NCBI GenBank assembly: GCA_029168955.1
Contig: JAPDOI010001214.1
Span: 124,001-188,000, forward strand
Source of the DNA: Aplectana chamaeleonis
Lineage: Eukaryota > Nematoda > Chromadorea > Rhabditida > Cosmocercidae
Direction of reading: 5' to 3'
Length of the DNA: 64,000 nucleotides
The notes under the pieces were generated by a model. That model worked only from the letters and a program-made list of their open reading frames with translations. It did not search any database and was not told the origin of the DNA. The position numbers and the translations under genes are program-made. Position 1 is the first letter of the stretch. Each line of letters opens with the position of its first letter. Below, in pieces: positions 21,758 through 33,795 of this stretch.

Positions 21758-22719
21758 GCGTGGGGGTACTTCCTGTTTTCCTGCGTGCACTCCCTCCACA
21801 GTTCTTCTTATCCATTAGTATTTTGATCGAACTGGCGGTTGCCGTTTTGGGTTTCGCGAGCGTGCACATGTGTCGATCTTTCAGATATAATAAATTTCAC
21901 GCGTCGATGATGAGATTTTGAAATTTTCCGCGAAACCCTCAGCGCGGCTAAATGTCCAATTCATTCTGAGAATTGATTCTGAGAATTTCTCGTTGATTGG
22001 CCGCTCACCACCAATACCATGATACACAGTATTTTGTGGTCTGATTGGAGAAGAGGCGACCGCTTGTTTATTGTGGGCAGGGTAAGCCGAAAAGTTCAGA
22101 GGATTTTCTCTAGATTGTGAACAATTTTTCCTTTTTCTGTTTCACGCTTCCCAGCCTAACAGTGAACTTGTTCCTTGAAGAAGAGTGCGAGGTTTATATA
22201 AAAACCGCAGGATAGAAAAACAGTTCTACGGAAGTTACTAATTAGTACGCGCAAAGCACTTGAAGTTTATGCTGTTTTTCTAGACAACGAAATCGTTTCG
22301 CAGCCATCTTTCCTATAGTTAGGTAGTCATTTCAGTGAACCTGATTTTACCTGCAGTGAACGATTATTGAAAAATAATCTGAAAATGGTTGAATATGGTC
22401 GTAAGCACTTCTGAGGAATCCAAGCTGGGCTTGGAATAAGAGCGAAGCATGTGAAAGCAATAAAAGAGACGTATTCATGACCTTGATGTACTTGCAATTC
22501 GACGAGAATTCTCCAATATTATCTTCCAGGAATCATTGAATCTTCAACTAAACTCCTAAACGTCTCATCAATCGTTCCTATCAGTTGGGAGCGGAGCTGG
22601 GGTGGTAGTAAACTTGCCAAACTACGATGTTAACCAAGGCTTTTAACATCAATGTTAACTATGAGGTTATCAGTCTTGACTGAAATCGGCGTACTAATAC
22701 CAAGAGCCAAGATAAGTTA

Positions 22720-22922
22720 TAGTGGAGTCCACCAAGAGTGTCTCATTTACTTATCAATGAGAAGCGGTCGATTGGAGATCAATGAACATGAAACTCGTTG
22801 TAGCACAACCGCTCTCGCTCAATCGGTATCGAGCGTGCTGGTATGGGATTCATGCACATTGATCCCCAGCCGACCGCTTCTTATTGATAAGTAAATGAGA
22901 CACTCTTGGTGGACTCCACTAT
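22720..22922. repeat. Inverted repeat, ~75-bp arms
   Basis: Left arm containing GTGGAGTCCACCAAGAGTGT and TTACTTATCAATGAGAAGCGG pairs with a right arm at 22850-22922 around an ~80-bp loop. Probably a small foldback MITE in intron 2. The nearby 23102-23127 is a perfect 12-bp-stem hairpin around CTCGAGAG. Confidence 0.8.
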
Positions 22923-23466
22923 ACTATAAAAAATCTTGGAGTGAAAGTTCGAAGTTACTGCTCCTTAACTTCCTTGTTACCCCCCTAGGAACTCACGATC
23001 GCGAACATTGATGTTCGCTCATTAATCGGCGCCTTTCACAGGTCAACGATGAGACACTGGGCATGTTGAGGAGTGCATTAGACGGCGATGGCGGGTTAGG
23101 CTAAAAAGTCCTCGAGAGGACTTTTTAGCGTAACCCTCCAACTCCGGGTTTCTCACCCATCATCACTGGAGCCGTGATTGGGCCAAGAACTGTGTAAATA
23201 TACGCCAGTCCCCCCAACGGCTGGCGCACCGTTCGTCATGCGCAGTGATAACGCGATCAATAGCAAATTATTGCTTCCCTCGTTCAGCTGACTGCTTCCC
23301 TCTAAATAATTTTTTTTGCTGAGCGTTTTGCGTGCTCGATTTTGCTGTGTTTTCAATTTAACGAGGACTACGAATTGAGGTTATTGTGACCGAGAAATCT
23401 GTCAGTGGATTAACTAGACCAGAACGCGCAGAAATTTGAATTTGAAGTGTCTAACTCCAAATTTCA

Positions 23467-23659
23467 GATCTCTTTTGTTTTTTCTCCTTCGCATAAATTC
23501 ATGGAAACTTTACTGTTCACTTTTGTTGTGGTCATGTACTTTTGTTTTCTCATGCTTTCTTGTTTTGTTTTCTATGCAAAATTCAAGAAAGAGAAAACCT
23601 ATGCTCTTGCCATTTTAATCTCCGCAGTATCGACTAAAATTGAAACTGAAACCATTTAA
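23467..23659 (+). CDS. Short open frame with a possible membrane helix (doubtful)
   Basis: Preceded by a good acceptor AAATTTCAG at 23466. Open for about 63 codons, with a hydrophobic stretch METLLFTFVVVMYFCFLMLSC followed by lysines. Its phase (0) does not fit exon 2 or exon 3 of the surrounding gene and no strong donor follows, so it is either an unrelated small gene, an alternative exon, or chance in AT-rich DNA. Confidence 0.2.
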
Positions 23660-24060
23660 CAGTCCAATAGTTCGATTACTCGAATATTTTATTCATTCGG
23701 AAATTTTAATTTTATGTTTTTTCGATTACTCGGTTCATTTTGTTATTTCAATAATTCGTTTTTCTAATATTCAATACATTCTGGGATTCTTGAGTAATCG
23801 ATTCATTCGATATTTCAACTATTCGTTTTCTCGAATACGTGGCCAATTTAAGGGCACATTTGAGCGTCCAGAATTCGGATTCAAAAGCATTTACTGAACT
23901 TTCATTTAAATTGAACGGAGGACAGGTTTTCGACTTCACTTATATTTTTCGAGAAAACATGTGGGGGCGTTATTCGAAATTGTTCAAGCACACAGAATTT
24001 TCGAAAAGGCCATTGAATGGGTTCAATCATTCAAAAGTTTTCGCAGTAGATTAATCGAAC
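23660..24060. repeat. ATTCG/TCGAAT-rich tract
   Basis: Irregularly spaced ATTCG, TTCGA and TCGAAT words recur more than 15 times in 400 bp, like the tract at 10215-10405. Confidence 0.5.
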
Positions 24061-26834
24061 TCTTTCTTCATTCGAGGTGGTATTTGAATCATTCATTTGC
24101 AACATATCGTGGAATGCTCTGCATCTAGTAGGTAATATATATTGCCTGCGACTCAAGCGTTTGCGATCGTCTTTTTGAATATGTACGGAATTTATCTTTT
24201 TGAGCATGTGATTCGAAAAAATTATTGGCGCGAAGTACTTCTCGCAAACTCGTGAATGAATATATTTTCCAACGAACGTTAAAAAAACTCGAATTCAGAA
24301 CCTTCAAAATTGCCTAGTGAATAATTAATTCTGAAACCGGTTCTCCATGGGGTTGGATTAAATATTAGGAAATTTCTCACACTTATCCGAGAAAATGTTC
24401 AAAACAACAAAGATTAACTGAAAAGAAAAGCAATGGAATTTAAGCTGTGTTCATGAAGAGTTCGAAATTCTTTTCAAATTCAACGGAAAGGTTTCATTCT
24501 GCAAGGGCATTTTTCAAAAGTATTTTTTTCAAAAGTTCAGAAGTAGTAGTAAAGATACTGTGGAGGCGAAATTGACGATGTGTGTGTTTTCTCTTTTTCT
24601 AGCTACTCGAAAAAGTAAATATTGAATGGTCATCAAAAAGTGAGTTCTAAGGTTCTCATAATCAATGATTGAGAAAACATAGTAGACCTGAAATTTTGAA
24701 GGAAGGACTTTCATATCAACCTTACAGCAAGTTTTAGCCTAGCTATTCCTGTGACAGATTTCTCCGGCCAGTTTCACCTGAATTCACGAATCTCGTTAAA
24801 TTGAAAACATTGATTAGAAAATTCATTGCATAATACTAATAAAAACTAGATTAAGAGAAAGCAAACAGAGGTAAAACATTCAGCTGAACGGATCAACCAA
24901 CGAAAGTAAGGCGAGAGAAGACGAGAAGGAGTGACTCTACACATAACAAGCATATACTGTACACGAGAAGATTGCAAGTTAATCGGAAACCATTATTTCT
25001 GCTCTAATCATTTTCACAGCTACTGTCTCTACATACTGCGAAAGTGTTAATTGTTGATGTATGAGGAGCAGGGTTCAAGAATCTAGGAGAGCCTCTCCAA
25101 AGTCACTCAGTCCGTAAATGCATGGCGTAGTGCGATGTCGCGCTGCTCTTTCAGTGCGATCACGGGGTCAGATCCGCACTCATAGATTTTTACACATGCA
25201 TGTGCATAAGTCTGGCGATGAGAATTAGTTCTCGTGCGTTGGGAACATAGCAGTTTGGTGCAGAGCAATGTGTCGCTGTTGATGAACCGGCGTTCGCGGG
25301 TTCGTTTCCAGAGGCAGCCAATTTTGCGAACGATTATGTTACAGTTCCCAGTTGGTTCGAGGGTAACTTCGAAGTCTCACACCTCAATTCTTCCTGGTTA
25401 TCGTGACATGATCACTGCTCCTAACTCTCAGTTTCGGCTAGTTTACTACCACCCCTGGATGGCTGCCAGCCGATGGGTGACATCCGTCCCTCCCCCCAGA
25501 CAGCGTGAGTGGCCGCCCTGCTGCTGTGTAGGGGTGATCAGGGGACAGCGGACAGGTCGGTTCGCAAGGGAACTTGCAGCGCTCCACTGCCTTTCCTTAG
25601 AGCACAATTCAAGAAGTCGCCACCCGTGGATGTGCATGACCCCATGCCCACGGTAGCGAGCGAACCCCTCTTCACATCGCGCACTATTTCTCCTTACTCT
25701 GCGGCGGTTAGCGGAGTTACCACCCGTTTCTCGCAGTTAGCCTCCACACAAGCAAAAAAAAAACGCAAAAAAGGCTCACTGCTGCCACTGACTACAACGG
25801 TCATTGAATAGAGCGCCGCCCATTTCTATGCCGGTATGACAACATTGATAGTCGATTAGCGATTGACACAGTCACCACGCGGTAGCTCCTACCTTCGGGG
25901 TGACGGAAATATGCCCTGTCCACTTTGTTGGTTTCCTCAGGGCACCTGGGGTACAATCTCGGATTGCACCTTGGTAAAAACGCCTTTTTTCCATGCTACT
26001 ACAGTACCCAGCATCTTTTTTTTTGCGGAAACGGAGTTTCGCGACGTTCTAACACGAAGCGCCGCATTACCACCACTGTTTTCCAAAATTGGCGGAATGA
26101 ACTTTCATGGAGATCAACGCGGTTCTCTCTCAGTGAAATGGGTGCGATGACATGTGAAAAGGGTCTTCTTGGTTCCGGTATTCCATTAGAATAACATGTA
26201 TTTTCTTCTGGATTTCCCATCCATCCCAGGCCAGGACCTGACAGATTTCTGTCAAAATGACCGCCTGATGAGTTAATGATGAAGAATTTCGAGGTTGAAA
26301 TGAGCATTCTCCGAATAATTTCTGGAGATGAGTCCATTACTTTGTAACACTGTTATGAAAGACTAGTTGAAAGCAATTCAAGATGACGAGAACTTCGAAA
26401 CCGGACCCATTTGAAGCAGGCTATAGGGATGAGGCTCTTTATATACGCAAAAAACCACCCAAAAACAACTGTTTTCGCAAAACATTCGCTCTGCACTGTG
26501 CAGGCTCATTTTGTCATGCTCTTGCTTCCAAACCTGTAGAAACGGGGACAAAATGTAAAATTTGTGCGAAGAACATATCCACACGATTATAAAAATCCAA
26601 CCATTGTGAGTAGGTCGTCTAATCCAAAAGAGTACCGGACCCAGGCTGTATGCGCTGTAGACATGAGGTCAACTTAAAGCTGGCCTGCGACTCCTTCTTC
26701 ATGGTAGCGAACGGGTGACGCAGCCACGACCCATATTACTTGAACTGAATCAGCCTGCGAGGTTCTCCTGCAGCGAGGATCAGACCCAGTTGCGGTCGCG
26801 CTATGTGAAATCACCATTTCAAACTATCTTTCAG
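24061..26834. other. Intron 2, no gene seen
   Basis: AT-rich to about 25000, then a GC-richer stretch (25230-25830) with several short frames lacking motifs. A B-box-like GGTTCGTTTCC near 25298 is the only noteworthy element. Confidence 0.45.
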
Positions 26835-26930
26835 TAAACCTTCCACTTCCGGAAGAACACCACCCGCGTTGTTGCCGCATTTGCCTTCAAAGAGCCTTTA
26901 TGATCCTCTGGAAGAAAACAACAAATACAA
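26835..26930 (+). CDS. Exon 3: juxtamembrane segment
   Basis: Acceptor ATCTTTCAG at 26834 and a consensus donor GTGAGT at 26931. Length 96 bp keeps phase 2 in and phase 2 out. The spliced frame reads a Pro/Ser-rich then acidic stretch (TSGRTPPALLPHLPSKSL, then YDPLEENNKY), suitable for the linker between the Ser/Thr stalk and the membrane. The first base completes a Gly codon with exon 2, and the last two make Asn with exon 4. It is not part of any repeat I found. Confidence 0.6.
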
Positions 26931-27032
26931 GTGAGTGCAAATGATCATGGTTTGTATCTTATCTCTAGGAGCTGCATTGCATACATATATTATCACACTA
27001 CTTTCAAAGCAGAGCGGATGAGTAGCACAATT

Positions 27033-27102
27033 GGCCCCTAGTAAACCCACCATTCAGTCAGGATCATCTGAGTGGGTGATAAGACGAGCCCGAAACGATT
27101 CC
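27033..27102. mobile_element. Left-end fragment of the GGCCCGTAGTAAA element
   Basis: Matches the first ~70 bp of 16398-16998 (TAGTAAACCCACCA, CAGTCAGGAT, AGCCCGAAACGATT), cut off where the next element begins at 27103. Confidence 0.8.
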
Positions 27103-27878
27103 AGGCTCATTCATAGCTGGTCGCTTCGACTAGTCGCGGCACTGCCAACAGGTACAAAACCCGTCGCGACAACAGATCTTGCACTGAGTCGCGACGGGTT
27201 GGAACAGTTTGCAGTTTCAGTCACTATTGCCGAGCGACTGGGGTATTTCATAGCCAGTCGAAGCGACCTGCTCGATTTTGTTAGGTCGCTTCGACTAGTC
27301 GCGTCGCTTCAATGATGGAAGCGATTCGTCTAGTCGAAGCGACTAGGCCGTAATCTTTCCTCAGGACGTGGTGTATTCGGCGCCAATTTGCGGACGTCAA
27401 AGCTCACCCACATAAAAGACCGCATGTGAAAGGGAAAAACGAGTATCTTTCACACATTTACGATTATAGAGGTGAGAAAGTTCAATAAGGCTACCGAGAA
27501 ATCACATTTCATGCAGAGCTTTCGGCAATTACTAACGTTAGTTGAAGTTTTGTGTTGCTGTACAAGCAAATTCCATCCCGTCGTCTTTTGAAACCATGTC
27601 TTTGTTGAAAAACTATGCAAGACTAATTTATTTTGAAGGTTAAGGCACCGAAGTCACAAAAAAATCAGGAGAAATCAGCAAAAACGAGAAATTTTCTTTT
27701 AATTCCTGCGGCGCTGTCCGCATTTGTCCGTATTTTTTACGCAAAACTGCGACTGCCCGAGCGACCCGAAATCAGTGGACGAAGCGATTTGAAATTGCTT
27801 TGTCCAGCGATTTCAAATCGCGGCAGTTTTGTTGGTCGCTTCGACTTCAAGTCGAAGCCACCAGCTTTGAATGAGCCT
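27103..27878. mobile_element. TIR element AGGCTCATTCATAGCTGGTCG
   Basis: Ends AGGCTCATTCATAGCTGG and its inverse CCAGCTTTGAATGAGCCT. Internal multiple inverted copies of GTCGCTTCGACTAGTCGCG between 27119 and 27350. No coding sequence, no clear target duplication. Confidence 0.7.
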
Positions 27879-28946
27879 TTAGGCCCCAGTCATAGTTGGA
27901 TGAGCCGACGTCTCCAGCCCGGTCGATACACACAGAATGCATTGCAAATGGGATGCAAAAATCACTCGGTGTATCCCCCCCCGCACCCCCCGGGGACAGG
28001 GTCTCTCTACACACGGAGGGAGGAGCACGAACGAAATTTTATGCTGACGCGACGCGCGCGGCGGAATTTTTTATCTGATTACCCCATCACTGGAGCGCGC
28101 TTGCCACAATCTCGCAAGATTTCATGGCATTTCATGTGTTTATTGATTCTCATATGACTATTTCTTTATGTTTCATAATCCAGAGCCAAACTGGTTTAAG
28201 GCGGCAACGATCCCATAACTACAGCTAAAATGGTGGTCGATCTTCAATACCATACTACATTTTCTATAAATATCAAGCGGTACAACGGCACGAGAACATA
28301 CAAGAGTTTTCGAAATGAGTGCCCAGGATAAAATGATGAGAGGAACAACTCAGGAACATAAAGAAGTCATGTGAGAATGAATAAAAACATGAAAGACCCC
28401 GGAAATCTGGTGAGCTTCTATCAAGCGCGCTCCAGTGATGGGGTAATCAGGGCTGGGCACTCGTCCCGGCATGGTGAATCTGAATATGCACCCCCCTTAG
28501 CTCGGTAATTTTTAGGCACCCCCTTATGGGAAATCGAAATTGGCTGTTTTGCGAATAGTTGGACAGCCATGATCTTGACCTCCTGATTTTGATGAACAAG
28601 AATATAAAAAAAAGCACTGAATAGAGAATATTCCGAAAATGGCAGCAAAAAAGGTAGTGCAATTTCTTTCAAAACAACCCCATGAGGAAAATTTGTTAGT
28701 AAGACGGTAAGTTATGACAAAAGATAAAACATTTTTCAATACAAAACAATTGAACGATTACCAACAACAGAACTACTACTATTGCGATAATTAATGTTTC
28801 CTGTCGAATGTTTTCATAAACCTATGAAGGATTAGTTAATCTGTACTTGATTGTTCTGATGTGGAAATCAGAACTATTTTGTGTTGTGGAATAATGTTAG
28901 GAGTCATGTGATTCGTAGGGAGTAGAAAACCTGAGTTTTACCCTCC

Positions 28947-29780
28947 TAGAATGCCGCAATCATTTAAAAATCGGCTTGCCGTGCGATACGGTGTTTGTAC
29001 GCAGCTACACAGCGCACACGGGAATGGACGCGCACACAATATTAATAAAAAATGTATTTTATTACAGAACGGGGTGGAGAAAAGGATTGAAACTGAAGGA
29101 AATGGAAAACGGTAGAGGTAGTCTATTCTGGATGTACCCATTTTAAAAATTTAATGTAAATAAACAAAGTTAGAGATGGTGTAAATATTTAGCCGTGACA
29201 AGGTTCATTCAAACGAACCTAGTTGATCAAAACTAGCATTAAACTGAGAGCAAAGGATATTGTTAGAAAGAGGAGAATCTGGCAAACATTTTGATTTCAA
29301 TAGGACTGATTTTTAATGTGATTTAAGAACCTTAAATCTCGTCCCGGTTTTACCCCGAAAACCGGGACAAAACCGGGACGAGGTTGAAGGTCCTTATATC
29401 ACATCAAATATCAAACTTATTGAAACCAAGGTGTTTGCCAGAATCTCCTCTTTCTTTCAATGCTCTTACTTTTTATGTTCAATGCTGTTTTCATTCAACA
29501 GAGTTCATTTGAATGAACCTTGTCGAATCCAAAAAACTCACCCGCTCCAACTTAGTTTATTTACATTAGATTTCTATAATGGTTACATTAAAAGTATCGT
29601 ACCTCTGCCTCCTTCCATTTACTCCAGTTTCAGCCCTTTTCTCCTTCCCGTTCTGTAATAAATTACATTTTTATATTAATATTGTGTGCGCGTCCACTCC
29701 AGTGTGCGCTGTGTTGCTGCGGACAAGCACCAGATCGCACGGCGAGCCGAATTTCAAGGGATCGCGGCACTCCAGATGGC
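28947..29780. repeat. ~830-bp palindrome
   Basis: Arms 28947-29345 and 29375-29780 pair almost end to end, including CGGCTTGCCGTGCGAT / ATCGCACGGCGAGCCG, GTGTGCGCGTCCA and the centre CGTCCCGGTTTT / AAAACCGGGACG. No open frame of note. Confidence 0.85.
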
Positions 29781-30131
29781 TACAACTCGGGTTTTTATAG
29801 TTCCAAAGCCCTATTCAGTGCACTTGTGCTCTGCAGGGTACTGATAGCAGTTTTTTTTTACCATGATGAGAGACATGGTACTTCTCAAGGAGGAGGACAC
29901 GATCATTAACTTCTCTCACAAGACCTTGCAAAGTCCTCAATTTTCACAATCGGATCTCTTCATAAGTCACATTCTCATAAGCTAAAATTAGTTGGCTAGT
30001 CGTGATACTAAATGTGCTACCTGTAATTTCAATCTGTACTAATACAACAGTTCGCTGATTCTTTTTTGAACGTGAACGATAGCGCTTCTGAGCGCTCTCT
30101 TTGTATCTTTGCCTCGAATCGGTTACCACCC

Positions 30132-30187
30132 GTGTAATAAATGAACGTTGCACCTGAGAAACATGGTGCAACGTTCATTTATTACAC
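30132..30187. repeat. Perfect 23-bp-stem hairpin
   Basis: GTGTAATAAATGAACGTTGC-CACC paired with its exact inverse around a 10-base loop (TGAGAAACAT region). Confidence 0.9.
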
Positions 30188-31083
30188 ATACCAATCCTTA
30201 CTTGCTACTAGATAACGGAGTAGTGTTTATTTCTTTATCAAAGTAATCAAACAAATTATAGATAATACTTAATTCATAGAGTTATTAAAAAGAAACCTCG
30301 ACAGCAACTATTAATTTTTGCGAACGCAACCTGCATATCTATCCATAATTTGAATTCTGTTAGTGTTTTTTTTCGAAAAGCGGAGAAGAAGAGTTGACAA
30401 ATCAAAAGAAAAGCGCGTACTATTTTTTCCCTGAAATTCGGCAGAACAGGCACTTTGTTTTTATCTGGGTGTTCGGTTTAGGCACCCCCCTTTGTCCTCT
30501 CCGCAGCGTCCAATATGCACCCCTCTAAGGTCAACCGGGACGCGTGCCCAGCCCTGGGGGTAATAGGATAAAAAGTTCCGCCGCGCGCGTCGCGTCAGCA
30601 ATGAATCTCGTCCGTGCTCCTCCCTCCGTGTGTAGAGGGACCCTCTCCCCACCCCCCGCACCCCCCAACACCCCCCAACACCCACCCGGTCGATACGTAT
30701 GTTTAAAATGATGGAGTGAGGTTGAGAAAATCACTCGGTGTATCCGACGCGGTCGATATCCATGCTATACGTGGATGACGGCGGATGAGAAAATCACCGG
30801 GTGGGCGGACCGATGATAAAACATTGCGTATCACTAGAAAGCTAGCCTTACTGCTACCTCTGTTTCTTCACTATGCTCTCCTTCACTATTTCTCTGAACA
30901 GGTGCAATCCTGTTGGCCACTTAATCATCGTCATATCTAGTTGGATGCACCGAGTGATTTTCTCAACCTCACTCCATCATTTTAAACATACGTATCGACC
31001 GGGTGGGTGTTGGGGGGTGCGGGGGGGGGTGTTGGGGGAAGTCGGTGGGTTACAGATGCAAATAGCACCAACTCTGACCGGGG

Positions 31084-31620
31084 CCTCAGACAGGGCTCAG
31101 ACGAGTTCGGAATCGTATCGAGCAATAGATTGCATTCAAGCGGTCGGTCTGGCAAAGTCATGATGATGGGGGCATGATGATACCTGTGATTATAAGAACA
31201 ACTGGCCATTATTCTTTACGTGGTCGTTCACGAATCGACCAACTCCATGCTCCGTTTCTCAATAAATGGAATGCTGTTTGTTTTGTGGAAGCTGATATTG
31301 ATACTGATTGTTTGATAAGCCGATATCTCTGCTGAATTTAAGTTACTCCTTAGCTCCCTAAATTAAGTCTCGAGCGCACTTCTGACCTGGCACGCTGTTT
31401 CTCTCCTCTCTAGCCAAGAATTCAGTCAGATCTGACTGAATCTAGTCAGTCAGATCTGACTGAGTGATTCAGTTTATCTTGTTTGTTGCTGACTTTCTCT
31501 ACTTAGCCTAGGTCGCTATCCTACAACACGTACGTCTGAAATAAGTGCGACTCATCTAAATTCTTTTCGGAAGATGGATTCAGTCAGTCTCAACTGAATT
31601 TTTTGCCGGCTTTACTACGA
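31084..31620. mobile_element. Second copy of the 601-bp GGCCCGTAGTAAA element (left-truncated)
   Basis: Follows 16466-16994 almost base for base (CAGACAGGGCTCAGACGAGT at the start, GCCGGCTTTACTAC at the end) but lacks the left terminus, which is replaced by the GGCCCCGGTCA repeat end. Confidence 0.9.
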
Positions 31621-31689
31621 GCTACTCTGTTTTCTCGAAAACCATCCTTCGCGATAAAACTATCATAGCAGCGCCACGGCTTCCTCCCG

Positions 31690-31910
31690 GATTGAAACCG
31701 TTGGGGGGGGGGCACTCAAGATAATGAAATGATTCATCCATGAAAATGAAAATTTGGGCTGATATCATATGCCTGATAGCATTATCAGTCAATGTTTTGG
31801 TGGAGACTCCATGGAAATACTTCGACTTCTGAAAGCTGTATCATTAATTCTCCAACTGAATCCTGAGTGGCCCCCCTCCTAGCGGTGTCATACCTTCTTC
31901 CCAACCAGAG
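31690..31910. repeat. Copy of the 17813-18010 intronic repeat
   Basis: Shares G-tract, ATGAAATGATT-TATC, GCTGATATCATA, CTCCATGGAAATA and TCTCCAACTGAATCCTGAGTGG with 17820-17985. Confidence 0.85.
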
Positions 31911-31984
31911 CTTGACGATTGGGGAGAGTTTGTAGGCTCTCTCTTACGACGAAAACGATATGTCAAGTCGTATGACCAGAATTT

Positions 31985-33310
31985 ACCCATTTCGCTCTTA
32001 CTTATAGAGAAAAGTCTGTATTTCGCGCGACGCACAAGTGCAGCAACACTTGAGCAACATGGAAATATCTCACGATGATCGCCAGAATGAGCCGTTTCCA
32101 CATGTATTTTTATGAAACTGGTTCAAGGTGAAGCTATTCGTCCATTTTCCCGGTGGACTTCACCTGCGTTCTGACGGAGAAAACTCAAGTTCACTCCTTC
32201 CATGATGCTGGACTTGGATTTCAATGGTTGGACTTGGATTTCAATGGATTTCCAGCCAGCTAAGACGGCCAACTGGATGTGGTTCTATGTTTCTGCTGGA
32301 TATTGAATCGGTCAACATCTGTCGTCGCCTAGACGTCTCTTGGAGCTTGGGAAGCGAGACATTACACGACGAGTTCCCAGTGACATGGCATCGGCCCCGA
32401 CGACTCACTACGAATTGTCGCTGTGTTTCTGGGCAAATAACATTCCCTTCTAAAAAAACCACGTTGACAACACTGTGGGCTCTAGAATAAAGCAATCTCA
32501 TCGCTTCGAGCGTTTTCACAAAGTCGCGTTTTCACAAAGTAGATTTTAGCCTGCGCTTCGAACATGAGCAGGAACTTGAAAAACATGAGTGCTCCACGCA
32601 ACAAAAGCCTCGCTTGTCAAATCGTGAATGAGGGCATCTTCTTCGGCTATAGTAAGTTTGGAATTTCTATACAAAACGTGTTTTGGTCAAAGAAGATGGC
32701 CTTATGCACGATTTGACAAGCGGATACTTTACTGAGTGGAGCACTCAAGTTTTCCAAGTTCGTGCTCATGTTTGATCGCGTGGGCTCGAGTCTAGCAACC
32801 TTCCGAAAATGTTCTAAACAATGAGATCGCCTCATTTCAGAGCCCACAATGTTTTCGTAGTGGTTGTTTTAGTAGGAAAGGTTATTTGCAGAGAAACACA
32901 GCGACAATTAGTAGTGAGTCGTCGGGGCCGACGCCATATCACTGGGAACTCGTCGTGTAATGTCTCGCTTCCCAAGCTCGAAGAGAAATCTGGGCAACCC
33001 TAAACGTTGACTGATTGAGGATCCAGCAGAAACATAGAACTTCATCCAACTAGCCGTCCTAGCTAGTTGTAATTCCATCGAAATCCAGGTCCAGCATCAT
33101 GGAAAGAGTGAACTTGAGTTTTCCCGTCAGAAGGCAAGTAAAGTCCAGCGGTAAAATAGACGAATAGCATCAACATGAACCAGTTCCATGTAATTACATG
33201 TGAAAACGGCTCATTCTGGCGATCATCGTGAGATATTTCCATGTTGCTCAAGTGTTGCTATACCTATGCGTCGCGCGAAATAAAGACTTTTCTATAAGGG
33301 CGAAATGTGC
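31985..33310. repeat. ~1.3-kb palindrome in intron 3
   Basis: Left arm from TTCGCTCTTACTTATAGA through GGAAATATCTCACGATGATC pairs with the right arm near 33210-33305. Inner segments (CGTCGTGTAATGTCTCGCTTCC, GCACGATTTGACAAGC) pair around a centre near 32665. No gene is recognised within it. Confidence 0.8.
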
Positions 33311-33339
33311 AAATTTTGATCATACCACTTGATACATCG

Positions 33340-33600
33340 TTTTGTTTTAGTAGAAAACATAGAAACTTTCCTCAATACCCAAAACCTCGATACAACATCT
33401 GATAAGCCTATTTCGATGGTGTTGCTGTACTTATGCGTCGCAGTGTATGCACAATGTTGGCTCTGGTGGCTTATGGCCAACTCTGTATCCACCTAAAAAT
33501 CTTTGACTTCCATGGACATGACGGTTATCAGCCGTCAAACCCGCTTCGTCGCTGAAGGATAGATTCAAAACCCACCGATTCTTCCAAGTTGCGGATAGAA
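33340..33600 (-). pseudogene. Possible transposase remnant
   Basis: Minus-strand frames contain WVLNLSFSDEAG, reminiscent of the FSDEA strand around the second catalytic Asp in several DDE transposases, then RHVHGSQRFLGGYRVG. Too short and diverged to assign a family. Confidence 0.2.
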
Positions 33601-33643
33601 AGCAGATTTCCAAGAAGATGTAGGCTTGATCGTTGTATTTCAG

Positions 33644-33747
33644 CACAATGGTAGTGATAGCTGTTGGACTGGTATGCGTCTTGCTACTGGTACTTGTCGT
33701 TGCCGCTATCACAACAGCTATATTGGTTAAAAGATATCAGCGTAAAA
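33644..33747 (+). CDS. Exon 4: transmembrane helix
   Basis: Acceptor TGTATTTCAG at 33643, donor AAAA/GTAAGC at 33748; phase 2 in, phase 1 out, continuous with exons 3 and 5. It encodes about 23 strongly hydrophobic residues (MVVIAVGLVCVLLLVLVVAA then ITTAILV) followed at once by a basic stop-transfer KRYQRK. That charge pattern places the N-terminal exons outside and the C-terminal exons in the cytoplasm, i.e. a type I single-pass protein. Clear helix-plus-anchor composition in a short exon with both consensus splice sites is the strongest single piece of evidence for the gene. Confidence 0.65.
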
Positions 33748-33795
33748 GTAAGCGATTCTTGGAGAACTTGCTAAAGAGCATTCGGTTCAATTGCT

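Larger units (their letters stand above)
27882..31073. repeat. Compound repeat with GGCCCC(G/A)GTCA ends
   Basis: Left end GGCCCCAGTCATAGTTGGATG, right end the inverse of GGCCCCGGTCAGAGTTGGTG, the same pair as 19467-20728 but swapped. It contains inverted GC-rich modules (CTCCCTCCGTGTGTAGAG with GCGCGCGTCGCGTCAGCA) at 28005-28075 and 30565-30640, which enclose the palindrome 28947-29780 and a perfect hairpin at 30132-30187. Confidence 0.55.

Noticed and set aside
25246..25320. tRNA or SINE suggested by a B-box-like GGTTCGTTTCC
   Set aside because: The A box upstream is poor and no cloverleaf can be drawn by eye.
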